Of a DNA stretch of 64,000 nt, positions 11,031-22,984 are shown in pieces; position 1 is the stretch's first letter; each line of letters opens with the position of its first letter. A program made the translations under genes and the position numbers. The notes under the pieces were generated by a model. That model was not told the DNA's origin. It searched no databases and saw only the letters and a program-made list of their open reading frames with translations. The stretch is from Fistularia commersonii. Taxonomy: Eukaryota > Chordata > Actinopteri > Syngnathiformes > Fistulariidae. The stretch is from the NCBI GenBank assembly GCA_037954325.1, contig JBBMNZ010000003.1, positions 12,134,965-12,198,964 of the forward strand, in the 5' to 3' direction.

Positions 11031-14000
11031 CATAATTAATGCAGAAACTTTTAGTACTCAGACCTCTGCAATATAATGCTTAAGGCGCAGTTGTGCTGTT
11101 AAAACAATAGATGATTAGATGTTGCTGGAACCTAAATATTTAATGTTCAGAATTAATCTTTTGGGTATGACTTACAGGATAGATTGGATTGTTGGAGCTG
11201 ATAAAATAATGACAAGTACAGCATCAATACAATTTACTGAGCTACTGGGGGAAAAAAAAAAAAAAACAGTATAAATCAGTCTTAGGAGACAAGCAGCACC
11301 TGAGAATTTGGCACTTTAGGAAAAAAAAAATATTGAGTTGACTTTGTCAGTTTACCATTTGGTATATGTGAGTTAACAGTATTTCAAGAGGTTCAAAGAC
11401 AGGTGCGCTACACCATAAGCCGCTTTTGGCTTTGTAGGCTATGCTGTCATACCAGCTGCATTTTTCAAGGATGAACCCTATGTTTCTCTCATCTCCTTCC
11501 ACCTCCACAGGTATCACTCACTGGTGAAAGGAGACCAAAGTGCTTCCCCGTACTTACTGTTTGGCCTGTTGTGTGTGTGCATGATTGTGTGAGTGTGGAC
11601 ATATGTGTGACAAATTTGGTGTAATCCCAGCCACTCGGGTCACTCAGAGTATTACATGTGGCCTACAGGGGCAATGGGGAGTAGAAATGAAGGGCTATTA
11701 GAGGGAGAAGGGGGGAGACTAAAAGTACTATTGCAGCTGGAGGCAATGTGACAGTGAGACTGTCCAATAATGGTGATGTCTTCCTATCAATCTGAAAATG
11801 ATGCAAGGGAATAGAAAAGCCTTTACCGATACTAAGCTGAATATCATACCAATATAGTGTTATATCTAAAACAAATAATAATAATTGTCACAGCTACAGT
11901 AAAGGGTACGTTTACAATCAGCGATTAAGAGTTGAATCACTTGGTGATCTTTCCTTAAAACACTGCTAAAAAAGTCCTCCCCAGAGATAAGATTTTTGTG
12001 TTACAGTCACATTTGCATGATGAGAAAGAGCTGCCCATATTCATCGTAGTAAATTTACAGTAAATAATTCCAACAGCATTATCATCATTTGTTTTGTTTT
12101 ATGTAGGTATGAAGTCATGGAAATCACTCACTTCAATGAAAAAAAAGGAAAATATGCTGATGGTCGCTACATTAGGAGCCCAGTTTTTTTTTTTTTTAAC
12201 ATTGGAAGGATGTTAAGTTGGAGAGAGGATGACGCAGTTACTTTATTTTCCCTACAGTTCACTGAGGTGATTTTTAAATAATGCACAATGGGACATAAGT
12301 ATATGGATCACAACTGTGATACTTTCAGACGTTTGACCTGAAATGGTACTGCCACAAGTGAAAGGAATTACAGTGTTCTTCCACTAACTTGCAGCAGTGG
12401 GTTTCATTGGGAGAATTATATAATTTTTTTTGTTCACATGTAGCATCAAAAACAAAGAAAAACAACAAAAAAGTTCCAGCAATGGTTGATAGCATTCTCA
12501 TCATTGAAAAACCATGATAAAAAACAAAAAAAAAGAACTTTCTTATTTTCTTGTGACTGAAGTCTTTAACTGGAGCTAGGTACATATTTACAGGACTATG
12601 TGACAAAATACCAACACCAAATATTGGTATGAATACCAATAAAAACTCACAGGAAAGATAAACACATTCCCTGAACTTAATAAATAAAAGCATCTAGTGA
12701 CAACACAGGATGTGAGACAGAAGAACGTTTAATTGAGAAATTCTACCACAGATTAAATCAACACCATTTCCGAGATTAACTAAATTATATTTTGTTTTGA
12801 TATTATCTCTTAAGCTTCTTCTCAAGAATCAGGTTTTGTCAAGCTCCTGATGTCAGCTGCACAGACATGTTATGAAGCTTTTGTTTTTGATTTAATGATG
12901 ATCATCTAAGTCTTTAACAAATCCAGTGATTGTCACAACGCATCAAATTCTTAGGCGTAACCGAATAGAGGGAATATCAAGAGTGAGTTACCCCTTCAAT
13001 CTTGCTTTTCTTGACTAAACTTAGTTTGACATTTTCTCTTCTTGCTGGTTTATAATTTATTTTTTATTTTTCTATTTTTTTTTTTTTTGCTTTTTGAGAC
13101 AAGGCAAATAGTCAGAAATAATGCACCAAAGTGAAGTTCAAGGAGAAATAACACTCCAATGAAGTGTAATAGGTTTTTAACCTAATTTAAGAATATCTAA
13201 TGCCCTTTAACTGTTACTATTGATGTGCTGTTGAAAATATGTTTCAGCACGAGTTGCATGCTGGTATGAATTTTTTATCCTTTTTTACTCCTTTTTGCAA
13301 TAAAACAGTTCAAGCTCTCCTACTTCGATCCTCATGATCTTATCCACCCACCCAATTTCTTAATCTTTTCATTGTACCTTCTCCTCCTCCTCCTTCTCAG
13401 CAGTGGAGGGCAAAGAAGTTGTAGCTCACACCATGTCTTCATTAAAGTGTCACTCCCCATTATTTTCATGCTATCTCAATTAGCAGCAGGTTTAATAAAG
13501 GGCTTCATCTCTGCTTCCCGCTCCCTCTCAGTAACTCTCTCCATCTCTAACTCTAACTCTGTAATCAGACTGAGTGATGGAATTGCTGTAGAGGAGGTGA
13601 AAGAAATAGGAGCTAAAGAAAGAGACACAGAAAAACAGACTGGCAAAGTAACTGAGGAAAAAAAGACAATAAGAAGAAGAGTGGATCTGAACCACTTTTC
13701 TTCTGAGAATTTCTTTTGTCCTCTGAGAGCAATTAGACATCGTGGGCAAAGGCAAGTCCCTCTGATGATCTGCAGATTCTGCTATCTTGGCATATGTGCC
13801 TGTGTGTGAGTGCCAACTTTTCCAGATTATCTGTGCAGCATGTCAGTAACATTCTTGAAATAAGTAAAGTGAAAGCAAAATGGCATGCATTCAGATCAAA
13901 TACACACACATTAATCGATATGCAATCATTCATATTGGTTGAATTGAGTTTTTTTTAAATTCTAATTTGGCCACAGAGAAATAAAAAAAAATAAAAAAAA

Positions 14001-14297
14001 TCGATCATAATAATACTGATAAGAAGATGAATGAAAATTATGTGATTGTTATTGCATTCAATTACTATTGTTTTGGGCACAAAAATCATTCAATTTTCGG
14101 GGTTGACTTTGACAGAAAAGAGGGTTTAATCTGATTCAGAAAACCAAAACCACTGTAATTATATATACTCAGAAGAAACAGAGGCTTCGAGGGTTTGTTT
14201 GCTGAGATGGTCAATTCAGCACAATTCAGTTGAATATGATATAATGCTGTTCAGCAAATTAAAGAGGGTTTTACTTTATCTATTCATCTACACAGCT
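11031..14297. other. Long unassigned AT-rich stretch
   Basis: I cannot assign any gene or repeat family here. Short homopolymer runs occur at about 11252, 12184 and 13078. A (TG)n run lies near 11570 and a Leu-rich codon run near 13378. The 145-codon frame at 13372-13809 and the 122-codon frame at 12325-12693 (minus) are low-complexity without domain signature. This is the most unique-looking block of the window, so undetected host exons or conserved non-coding elements would most likely be here. Confidence 0.5.
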
Positions 14298-14299
14298 TA

Positions 14300-14683
14300 C
14301 AGTAGGGCAAAAAAGTATTCAGTCAGCCACCAATTGTGCAAGTTCTCCCACTTAAAAAATCTACAAAATGATATGGTTTGATTTTTACAGAATCTATTTA
14401 CAAAATATGGTGGTAAATAAGTATTTGGTCAAGAACAAAAGAACATCTGTATACTCAGTTGTTCCCTTTGCTGGCAATGACAGAGGTCAAATGTTTTCTG
14501 TAAGATTTCACAAGGTTTTCACACACTGTTCCTGGTATTTTGGCCCGTTCCCCCATGCAAATCTCCTCTAGAGCAGTGGGTTTTTTGGGGCTGTTGCTTG
14601 GCAACACAGATTTTCAACTCCCACCAAAGATTTTCTGTGGGGATGAGATCTGGAGACAGACTAAATACTTTTTTGCCCTACTG
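14300..14683 (-). mobile_element. Tc1/mariner deletion derivative (384 bp) with TA target duplication
   Basis: Starts 'cagtagggcaaaaaagtatt' and ends with the inverted 'aatacttttttgccctactg'. It is flanked by TA on both sides (14298-14299 and 14684-14685). The interior keeps the outer sequence and the transposase C-terminal codons (minus strand), ending at 'gatgagatctggagacag', after which it jumps to the right terminus. It is therefore a non-autonomous deletion product. A related copy lies at 25484-25940. Confidence 0.85.
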
Positions 14684-14685
14684 TA

Positions 14686-14803
14686 TAGAGTCGATATGTG
14701 TATGTGAAGGACATACTAATGTACCTAAGAAGGAATTATTAACTAACTGATGAAATATTCATGTGCTATTTCTTTACTTGTTTACTTTCTTTACTTAAAG
14801 ATG
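14686..14803. repeat. Repeat flank shared with 25.94-26.05 kb (LTR-like)
   Basis: The sequence following the mariner ('gatatgtgtatgtgaaggac...' to 'tttactttctttactta') is nearly the same as the sequence following the second mariner at 25941-26048. The mariner and this flank are therefore parts of one larger repeat. At 26 kb the flank continues into a TATA box and an AATAAA signal; here it stops at about 14803. Confidence 0.72.
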
Positions 14804-14828
14804 AAGATTAAAGATGATCTTTAGTGAA

Positions 14829-15660
14829 GATTTTCTGTGGGGTTGAAATCTGGAGACTGGCAAGGCCACTCCAGGACCTTGAAATGCTTCTTCCGAAGCC
14901 ACTACTTCGTTGCCTGGGCGGTGTGTTTGGGATTATTGTCATGCTGAAAGACCCAGCTATGATTCATTTTCAATGCCCTTTTTCACTCAAAATCTCATGA
15001 TGCATGGCCCCTTTCATTCTTTGCTTTACATGGATCAGTCATCCTGGTCTCTTTGCAGAAAAAACAGCCCCAAAGCATGATATTTCCACCGCCATGTTTC
15101 ACAGTAGGTATGGTGTAATTTGGTTGCAACTCAGCATTCCTTCTCCTCCAAACATGCATTCAAACATGACAAGTTGAGTTTTTGGCAAACTTTGTATTTT
15201 GGTTTCATTTGACCATAGGATACTCTCCCAATCCCCTTCTGGATCATCCAAATGCTCTCTAGCAAACTTCAGACGGGCCTTGACCTGTAACTGCTTTAGC
15301 AGGAGGACACGTCTGGCACTGCAGGCTTTAAGTCCCTGGTGGCGTGGTGTGTTATGGTTGGTAGCCTTTGTTACTTTGGTCCCAGGTCTCTGCAGGTCAT
15401 TCACTAGGTCTCCTGCGTGGTTCAGGGATTTTTACTCACCGTTCTTGTGATCATTTTGACCTCACAGGGTGAGATCTTGCGTGGAGCGCCAGATCAAGGG
15501 ACATTATCAGTAATCTGTTATGTCTTCCATTATCTAATAATTGCTCCTACAGTTGATTTCTTTACATCAAGTTGCTCACCTATTGCATATTCAGTATTCC
15601 CAGCCTGTTGCAGGTCTACATTTTGTTTCTGGTGTCCTTTGACAGTTCTTTGATCTTGAC
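14829..15660 (-). pseudogene. Tc1-type transposase (broken)
   Basis: A DDE transposase that would cut and join the element ends. Reading downward: N-terminal codons near 15650-15600 (ELSKDT-like), MNDLQRPGTKVTKATN (15404), ARLKFAREHLDDPEGDWESI (about 15290-15225), then LWSNETK, where the family has LWSDETK, so the first catalytic Asp is Asn. Lower down are a FQHDNNPKHT-like segment (second Asp region, about 14925-14955) and SPDFNPTENL at the broken edge (14829-14860, with the third catalytic Glu). Multiple frameshifts and the truncated end make it non-functional. Confidence 0.8.
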
Positions 15661-15700
15661 CATATTGGAGTTTAGAGTATGACTGTTTGAGGTTGTGGAC

Positions 15701-15719
15701 AGGTGTCTTTTATTCTGAT
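15701..15719. repeat. Target-site duplication of RTE copy C (left copy)
   Basis: The 19 bases 'aggtgtcttttattctgat' occur here and identically at 17054-17072, bracketing RTE copy C. The sequence belongs to the mariner. Confidence 0.93.
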
Positions 15720-17053
15720 CTTCTTCTTCTTCTTCTTCTTCTTCTTCTTCTTTCGGCTTTTCCCATCAGGGGTCGCCACAGTGAGTCAACTTTCTCCATC
15801 TAACCCTATTCTCTGTATCCTCCTCTCTCACACCAACTACGATCATATCTTCTCTCACTACGTCTATAAATCTTCTTTTTGGTCTTCCTCGAGACCTCTT
15901 GCCTGGCAGCTCCAACTCCAGCATCCGTCTAACAATATATTCTCTATCCCTCCTCTGTACATGACCGAACCATCTCAGTCTGGCTTCTCTGACCTTCTCT
16001 CCAAAACATCGAACATGTGCCGTCCCTCTGATAGACTCATTCCTGATCCTATCCATCCTGGTCACTGCCAAAGAGAACCTCAACATCTTCATCTCTGCAA
16101 CCTCAAGTTCTGCCTGCTGTCTTTTGGTCATTGCAACAGTTTCTAGTCCATACATCATCGCTGGTCTCACCACTGTCTTGTACACCTTTCCTTTTAGTCT
16201 GGCTGAAAGTCTTCTATCACATAGTACCCCTGACACTTTTCTCCACCCATTCCAACCTGCTTGGACCCGTCTCTTCACCTCTTTTCCACACTCTCCGTTG
16301 CTCTGGACTGTTGACCCTAAGTACCTGAAATCCTCCAGCTTCTTGATCTCCACTCCCTGTAGCCTCACCGTTCCACCTGAGTTCCTCTCATTCACACACA
16401 TATATTCTGTTTTGCTGCGACTAACTTTCATTCCTCTCCTTTCCAGAGCATACCTCCACCTTTCTAGATTTTCCTCTACCTGTTGTCTGCTCTCACTACA
16501 GATCACAATGTCATCTGCAAACATCATGGTCCATGGGGATTCCTGTCTAACCTCATCTGTCAGCCTATCCATCACCATTGCGAACAAGAAGGGGCTCAGA
16601 GCTGATCCCTGATGGAGTCCCACCTCCACCTTGAACTTCTCCGTTACCCCTACAGCACACCAGTGTCTCACAGCTAGCATACATGTCCTGCACCAGTTTA
16701 ACATACTTCTCTGCCACTCCAGACTTCCTCATGCAATACCAGAGCTCCTCTCTTGGCACCCTGTCATATGCCGTTTCTAGGTCTACAAAAACACAATGCA
16801 GCTCCCTCTGGCCATCTCTGTATTTTTCTATTAGCATTCTCAACGCAAATACTGCATCTGTAGTACTCTTCCTAGGCATGAAGCTATACTGCTGTTCACA
16901 AATGCTAACTTCTGCTCTCAGTCTAGTTTCCACTACTCTATCCCATAACTTCATTGTATGGCTCATCAACTTTATCCCTCTATAGTTGCCACAATTCTGC
17001 ACATCCCCTTTATTCTTAAAAATAGGCACCATCACACTTTGTCTCCAATCTCC
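15720..17053 (-). mobile_element. RTE-clade LINE copy C, 5'-truncated, inside the mariner
   Basis: Minus-strand RTE copy. The 3' (GAA)n tail lies at 15720-15750 and the 5' truncation at 17053, both directly at the 19-bp target duplication. The perfect duplication shows that this is a complete single insertion event and one of the younger insertions in the window. Confidence 0.95.
15766..17035 (-). pseudogene. RTE reverse transcriptase, nearly full palm-to-C-terminus (one frameshift)
   Basis: From 17035 downward: MMVPIFKNKGDVQNCGNYRG, the RT fingers motif, then VVETRLRAE, MPRKSTTDAVFALRMLIEKY and CVFVDLETAYDRVP (first catalytic Asp). After ETLV the TACGG pentamer is missing, as in copy B, which shifts the frame at about 16655. 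The other frame (16704 to 15766) is open to the stop: GLHQGSALSPFLF, MMFADDIVICSESRQQ, KTEYMCVNERN, RWFGHVQRRDREYIV and the C-terminus RWRKLTHCGDP. Apart from the inherited shift I see no stop, which fits a recent insertion. Confidence 0.88.
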
Positions 17054-17072
17054 AGGTGTCTTTTATTCTGAT
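17054..17072. repeat. Target-site duplication of RTE copy C (right copy)
   Basis: Identical 19-base partner of 15701-15719. Confidence 0.93.
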
Positions 17073-17376
17073 AACCAGTTCAAACAGGTGCCATTAATAC
17101 AGTTAACGTATGAAGGACTTAGGCGCCTCTTACAAAAGAAGTTATAGGTCTGTGAGAGCGAGAAATCGTGCTTGTTTGTAGGTGACCAAATATTTATTCT
17201 CCACCATAATTTGCAAATAAATTCTTTAAAAATCAGATACTGTTATTTTCTAGATTTTTTTTTTCCAATTCTGTCTCATTGTTGAAGTGTACCTATGATG
17301 AAAATTACAGGTTTCTCTCATGTTTTTAAATGGGAGAACTTGCACAATTGGTGGCTAACTAAATACTTTTTTGCCC

Positions 17377-17400
17377 CTCTGGTGCTTTGTCGCACCAGAG
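17377..17400. repeat. Perfect 9-bp stem hairpin at the mariner end
   Basis: 'ctctggtgc' is followed by the 6-base loop 'tttgtc' and the exact complement 'gcaccagag'. It overlaps the last bases of the mariner terminus. Confidence 0.75.
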
Positions 17401-18095
<695 letters not shown>

Positions 18096-18583
18096 GTATG
18101 CGATGTCCTGTGACAGGAGTGGGTGGTTGGTTGTTGTGTAATTGGGGGAATATTACAGAAGTCATCTCACTTGCCCCCTGGGAGGCTCATCTACATTCAG
18201 TGCAGCTCATATTGAACACTGAGGTCCCGGAATCATATTGCATGGCGATCCCACAGATCGGGTATCAAGTAGCATCCGGTGTTCGTCCTACTGTCACGAC
18301 AGCAGGAGCAGAGCTTTTGGGAAGCCTTTTGCAGTAAATATGTGATAGGTTTTAGTTTGGGACAAAGGTGGTCAGTCCTTTCCTTGTACAAAAAAAAAAA
18401 AAATTAGGATTCGCAATGCCAGTGCATGTAATGTCTGCAAGACCATATGATTATGACAATTATGAAATTAATTATAAATGTATTCACTGCCAATTCAAGT
18501 TTATCAACATAATTCTCTGATATGCAACATTACCCCAGTGTAGTCTCTCAATGTAAATACTTGATATACATACATATATATAC

Positions 18584-18614
<31 letters not shown>

Positions 18615-19280
18615 ACACTGAAAAACATGGATAAGATTATAAAGTACTGTATAAAGTACTAATGACAAAGTAAACCAACACATACAGTAATTACATAAGG
18701 GCGGCATAGTGGCCATGTGATCGACTGGCTACTGGCACAGGATGTGCTCCAACCCCAAGGACAGCTGCAATAGGCTCCAGTGTTTCCATGTGACCATGGG
18801 ACCAGGATAAGAATTGCTAATTGCTGATTTTAGTGATGAATAAATGAACAATATCATTTGTAAAAGTATAAAAAGATAAAAAAAATTCTAAAGAGTACCT
18901 AATTTTGAGGTGGACCAGTAATAATGCATCACATTTTTTGTGCTTTCCAAAAAACAGATGTATATTGCCTTTTGGCATTTTGTTAGTCCCTGCTGTGGTT
19001 TTGCAGCCACAGGTGTTGCAGCTGAAACACAAGTCTTTAATGAGAGTCAGCATGGCATGCAAGAAAGCAAGGTGATCCATCCATACCCTGGAGGGGCCCA
19101 TGCTAATTTTTTCCGGGGCATGTGCCCATTAACATCGGGAAGCTGACAACATAGCTCTAGGCTACAGTTAATACCCTAATGACCACTCTACTGTTACTCA
19201 GAATCAAGGGCATGTTTTTTTTTTTTTTTTTGCCTGATAAAAGCTATGCCTGAACAGAGTTTGCTTTCATTCCATTGTTG
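18096..19280. other. Unassigned DNA with a short AT repeat and a repeat fragment
   Basis: An (AT)n run lies at about 18565-18614. A piece at about 18700-18800 ('gggcggcatagtggc...caataggctcca') matches the style of the dispersed repeat at 32.8 and 39.8 kb. A T run lies at 19214. No gene is recognised. Confidence 0.4.
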
Positions 19281-19286
19281 GATTGA

Positions 19287-19305
19287 AGAAAGAAGGAAAG
19301 AAGGA

Positions 19306-19353
<48 letters not shown>

Positions 19354-19360
19354 AAAAAGA
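19287..19360. repeat. (GAAA)n microsatellite
   Basis: An AAGG/AAAG-type tetranucleotide array with about 15 clean units. Confidence 0.95.
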
Positions 19361-19559
19361 AAATGTTTGTGTTAAAAAAAAAATCCCGTCATTCAAAAGT
19401 TCAGCTATGACAAGAATACAATTACAATAAAGGGGAAAATGTAAAGATTCTCAGCTCAGCTGGAAGGTTGATCAACTTAAAATGAGAAAGTTGTTACACC
19501 ATTGTTGTTAACGGAACACAAAATGCCTCTCACTGCCCAAGTTGAAATAAAGTCCCCCG

Positions 19560-20755
19560 GGTTATCCGTTAATAAAAAGAAATCAAGTTACCGTTTTGAA
19601 CAAGTCTTAATTAATGCCTTTAAAACTGTGACTGGATTCTCATTCCCTTGGTCATGAGCCTTATTTTCCAGGGTAAGCCTAAATGCTAATTTTACAGAGT
19701 CAGACAGAAAATTTAACAAAACTGATACCCTCTTGTTTTCCTTTTTTATACTTGAGACCAAAAATAAACAAATAGAAAGTAAAAATAACTCTCAGACCAA
19801 GAAACATACCCTTCAATAAGCTGAATAGTGGCAGCAACCTAGGGCATTCCATAAACAAATGAGTCAATGTTCCAGGGTGTGAGCAGAGAAAACAGTCTCC
19901 TGTAAGCCCAGATTCAAAATGTGCTCTATAACGGTTTGTGGCTATGTCGCCAAGCACAATCCTCCACTGGTAGTCTCCTGCCTGGACCTCCGTGTCTGGT
20001 CTAAAGAAGCTAAGCAACTTTGATACCTTCATTTTTTAAAGCCGTTGATGATTAAGAAACTTAAAAAAAGTTACATAGATGTCTTTTTTATCTGTAGCTT
20101 GAAATTCCTTCAAGCTTGGGGTCTTGAAGGTCAATGGTAGGCCACCTTTGTCCTGCCACTCCCCGATCTGTGGCAGGATGTACAGCAAGGGGACCCTGTA
20201 GTTAATGTTCTTATTCCATGACTCGAGGTGAGAGTGATCCATCGACGGGCATCGCAGATATCCTTGGTGACTTTAGCTATCAGCCTAACAGAGGTGATAC
20301 ATTAAGATTCTCTTATTCCATTCAAGGAAGAAGGGGCTAGCTGCAAAATATGACCCAGTTTTGTGAGATCACCCCTGCTGAGGTTGAGATACAGGCCCAT
20401 GGAACACAAAGAATCTTCCATCAGCCAGCAGCCCTTAAATTCTAGGGGCTGCCAAGCTTGGATGACTGAGCTATAGTCCATTCCAATTAAGAATCCATGG
20501 CTGCATCAAAAAAAGCTATCTGTTCAGCCCTAACCATTCAATCTCTTTCAAAAGTAACTTTGCAAGGATCAGCAAGCTCGGTCTGCACATGTAATGGATC
20601 CTCTTTGCTGCATGCAATCTGAGGCCTGATGCCTTACTGAAGATGTGAGTGAGGCCTTAGTCTTCCTCAGTAATTGGAAGAAAGAGCACTGGCGCTTGGT
20701 TCCAGTGTTTTCCAGACCAGAAGAATTCTAAGATAAGCCTCTGGATCTGGAAGAT
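19560..20755 (-). mobile_element. Tx1-clade LINE, 3' third, minus strand
   Basis: Degenerate 3' part of a Tx1-type LINE: RT thumb and C-terminal region plus a presumed 3' UTR towards 19560. The upper boundary at about 20755 is where a retroviral env-like remnant begins on the plus strand. The 3' end is not sharply defined. Confidence 0.7.
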
Positions 20756-20770
20756 GATAGCCCTTTTTGT
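19700..20770 (-). pseudogene. Tx1-type ORF2 C-terminal remnants
   Basis: From high to low coordinates: FQIQRLILEFFWSGKHWNQA followed by VLFLPITEEDG (about 20750-20655), the signature at the end of the Tx1/L1 thumb; a stop-ridden region; LYILPQIGEWQDKGGLPLTF (20200 region); then GDYQWRIVLGDIATNRYRAH and GDCFLCSHPGTLTHLFMECP (about 19975-19840), a C-terminal Cys/His motif of the C-x2-C...H...C type; and FTFYLFIFGL. Four or more frames are involved. There is no catalytic RT box in this part. Confidence 0.72.
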
Positions 20771-21151
20771 CATCATGGAATTGTGGCATACTGGAGAAGA
20801 CTCCCCCCTCCGTCCGAGAATGAAATGGCGTGAAGGTTCCCTTGTGTTACATTGTCCCTCCATGCAATGTCGCAAGGATAATTGCACAGTGTACACCATT
20901 AAGGATGAAGGTAATGACCTTATGTTACTGAAGATCGAAGACGTTATGACAGACATAGCATGTGATAGACGAAGCAAAGGTGTCTGTCCTGTATGGTTGC
21001 ATGACAGATTTGATATTTAGAGTACTCTTCCATTTTGGTAAATTACCACAATCATGTGAGGAATCACCAGCTCATGGGAATCACTGTAAATAGTATTAGC
21101 AATGTCTGTGCCATCCCCCTTAAGACCAGGTTCAATTACATTTAAGTCTCC

Positions 21152-21490
21152 TCCTCTTCTTCTTCTTCTTTCGGCTTTTCCCTTCAGGGGTTGCCACAAT
21201 GAATCAACTTTCTCCATCTAACCCTTTTCTCTGTATCCTCCTCTCTCACACCAACTACCTTCATATCCTCTCTCACTACGTCCATAAATCTTCTCTTTGG
21301 TCTTCCTCGAGACCTCTTGCCTGGCAGCTCCAATTCAAGCATCTGTCTACCAATATATTCTCTAGTCCGCCTCTGTACATGACCGAACCATCTCAGTCTG
21401 GCTACTCTGACCTTCTCTCCAAAACATCTAACATGTGCTGTTCCTCTGATAGACTCATTCCTTATCCTATCCATGATAGACTCATTCCTG
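21152..21490 (-). mobile_element. RTE-clade LINE copy D (short 3' end), minus strand
   Basis: Only the last 340 bases of the RTE family, with a tail of TTC/TCC repeats at 21152-21172. AGTCTCC flanks both sides (21145-21151 and 21491-21497), a plausible 7-bp target duplication. It sits inside the env-like remnant and so is younger than it. Confidence 0.85.
21184..21480 (-). pseudogene. RTE ORF C-terminus
   Basis: Reads MDRIRNESIRGTAHVRCFGE, then RVARLRWFGHVQRRTREYIG, GKRSRGRPKRRFMDVV and the end RWRKLIHCGNP. This is the basic C-terminal tail of the LINE protein, open in one frame. It has no catalytic function alone. Confidence 0.85.
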
Positions 21491-22984
21491 AGTCTCCGAA
21501 AGATGCATATGTTGGACACAAATGCAAGATATACACATTGGGACTTAGCAACCTAAGATATAGCCTTTGGTGGGTTGTCCCCATGGGGACATTTTGTCTC
21601 AATGTAACAGCCAAAGCATTTGTTTGGTTATTTTGAGTACAAGATACAGCTCAAGTTACAAATATCCATCTTGGTGCGGTAGACCTGGTGAGTGCGACAC
21701 AGGACCAAACTACCCCATCGAGTTTGATTGGCGGCGTGCATGAAGGGGAAGTCTGATAATGAAAGACCTCCCAACTTGAGCACCACTCTTCAAAGCCCAT
21801 AACGTAGCTAGTTTATTATGACAAAGTTTGATAGCAAAGGCAATCACTCAAATTGTTGGATATGCCAACTTTTGCCCAACTCAGCTAAATTTCCTATGTT
21901 AGTCCTGGTTCCATTCACTGGAGCAGATTGGAGTTTATCAGGTGTCCATCGTTGCCTCCAATTCAAAGCAAGTGATGGATACTTCCTAAGTGCCAGCAAC
22001 TATTAAAGTATTAAGATTACTCTTCAGCATGTATCAAAAGATTTGCCACTCAAAGAGCAAATTTGTTTGGTTTGCAACAATGTGGCTTAGGGATGCGTTC
22101 CCAGAATAGACACAGTGGTTAGGAAACCAGTTGGTAGAAGTTGTTATTTAGCTTATCTTATACCTTTGATTAGGCGTGCGGATATGAAAGAAGTAGCTCT
22201 GTTTCATGCACGTCACCAGCGGGCCATATCTCTAGGCTCCAGCATCTTAAGCATCCCTATACCATTGCATGGTTTGGTACATATTGCGAAAGGAAATTGC
22301 TGTGTGCTCATTTGTGCTTGAGAGACATATTAAGAAAAAAAGACTGTGATCGCCCTTTCTGCAGTTCAGGGAGAATTGAATTACATTAGACACATGATGT
22401 TACAAAATAGAATGTCATCATACGTAATCCTGGCCTCACAAGGGGGTGTTTGCAAAATTATACCGTATTTTTTGGACTATACGTCGCTCCGGATTATAAA
22501 TCGCACCAGCCAAAAATGCATAATAAAGAACGAAAAAAACATATATAAGTCGTACAAGAGCATAAGCCGCATTTTTTGGGGGAAATTAATTTGATAAAAT
22601 CCAACACCAAGAATAGACATTTCATTTTGAAAGGCAATTTAAAATAAAAATAGAATAGGGAACAACAGGCTGAATAAGTATAGCCTGGTATGGCATATAT
22701 GACGCATAAACAACGAACTGAGAACGTGCCTGGTAGACTATGTTAGAGAGTGATCCTAATTCATGCTGGTCTAAGTTGAAGCCTGTAAAGAGGAGACCGA
22801 GGTTATCACAAGAAATATCACAGACAAGTGACTATTCTTTTGAGCTCTGCAGAGGGGGAGACTCAGCGCGCTCTTTGGAGGCAAGATCCAGAGAATCCCC
22901 CCGAGTTCCTCCTTGCTCGGCCTTTTATTGTGTGAATGTGTATTGGTGTTGTTGACAAGCTCATATACAGGAAGAGGGGGTAAT

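Larger units (their letters stand above)
14829..17381 (-). mobile_element. Tc1-type mariner with transposase, truncated at one end and split by an RTE insertion
   Basis: Minus-strand transposase with one terminus intact. The right end (17381) finishes 'aatacttttttgcccctctg', the same terminal repeat as the 14.3-kb copy, followed by GTGC instead of TA. The left end starts abruptly at 'agattttctgtgggg', the point in the transposase near which the 14.3-kb derivative ends. Its body is split by RTE copy C (15720-17053), which duplicated 19 bases of it. The sequence 17073-17381 is the 5' non-coding part of the mariner. Confidence 0.82.
20756..22461 (+). pseudogene. Endogenous retrovirus envelope remnant (env-like), broken
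   Basis: A degenerate plus-strand envelope-type glycoprotein gene. Pieces: a Cys-rich segment at 20754-21017 (cysteines in CPSMQC, DNC, IAC, VCPVWL); after an RTE insertion, a segment at 21818-22006 with a CWIC motif, the CXXC type seen in retroviral surface subunits; a segment at 22100-22320; then at 22346-22461 the transmembrane-subunit heptad region with LQNRM and GGVCKI, the conserved ectodomain stretch that normally leads into the CX6CC motif. The reading stops there because a pogo-type transposon begins. Frames change several times with stops between, so no protein can be made. No gag or pol was found next to it. Assignment rests mainly on the CWIC and LQNRM-GGVC patterns. Confidence 0.58.

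Noticed and set aside
13372..13809. 145-codon plus-strand frame with a Leu-rich start resembling a signal peptide
   Set aside because: The Leu run comes from a CTC/CTT repeat and the rest is Ser/Arg/Glu-rich without any domain. The start lies in low-complexity DNA and there is no supporting context.
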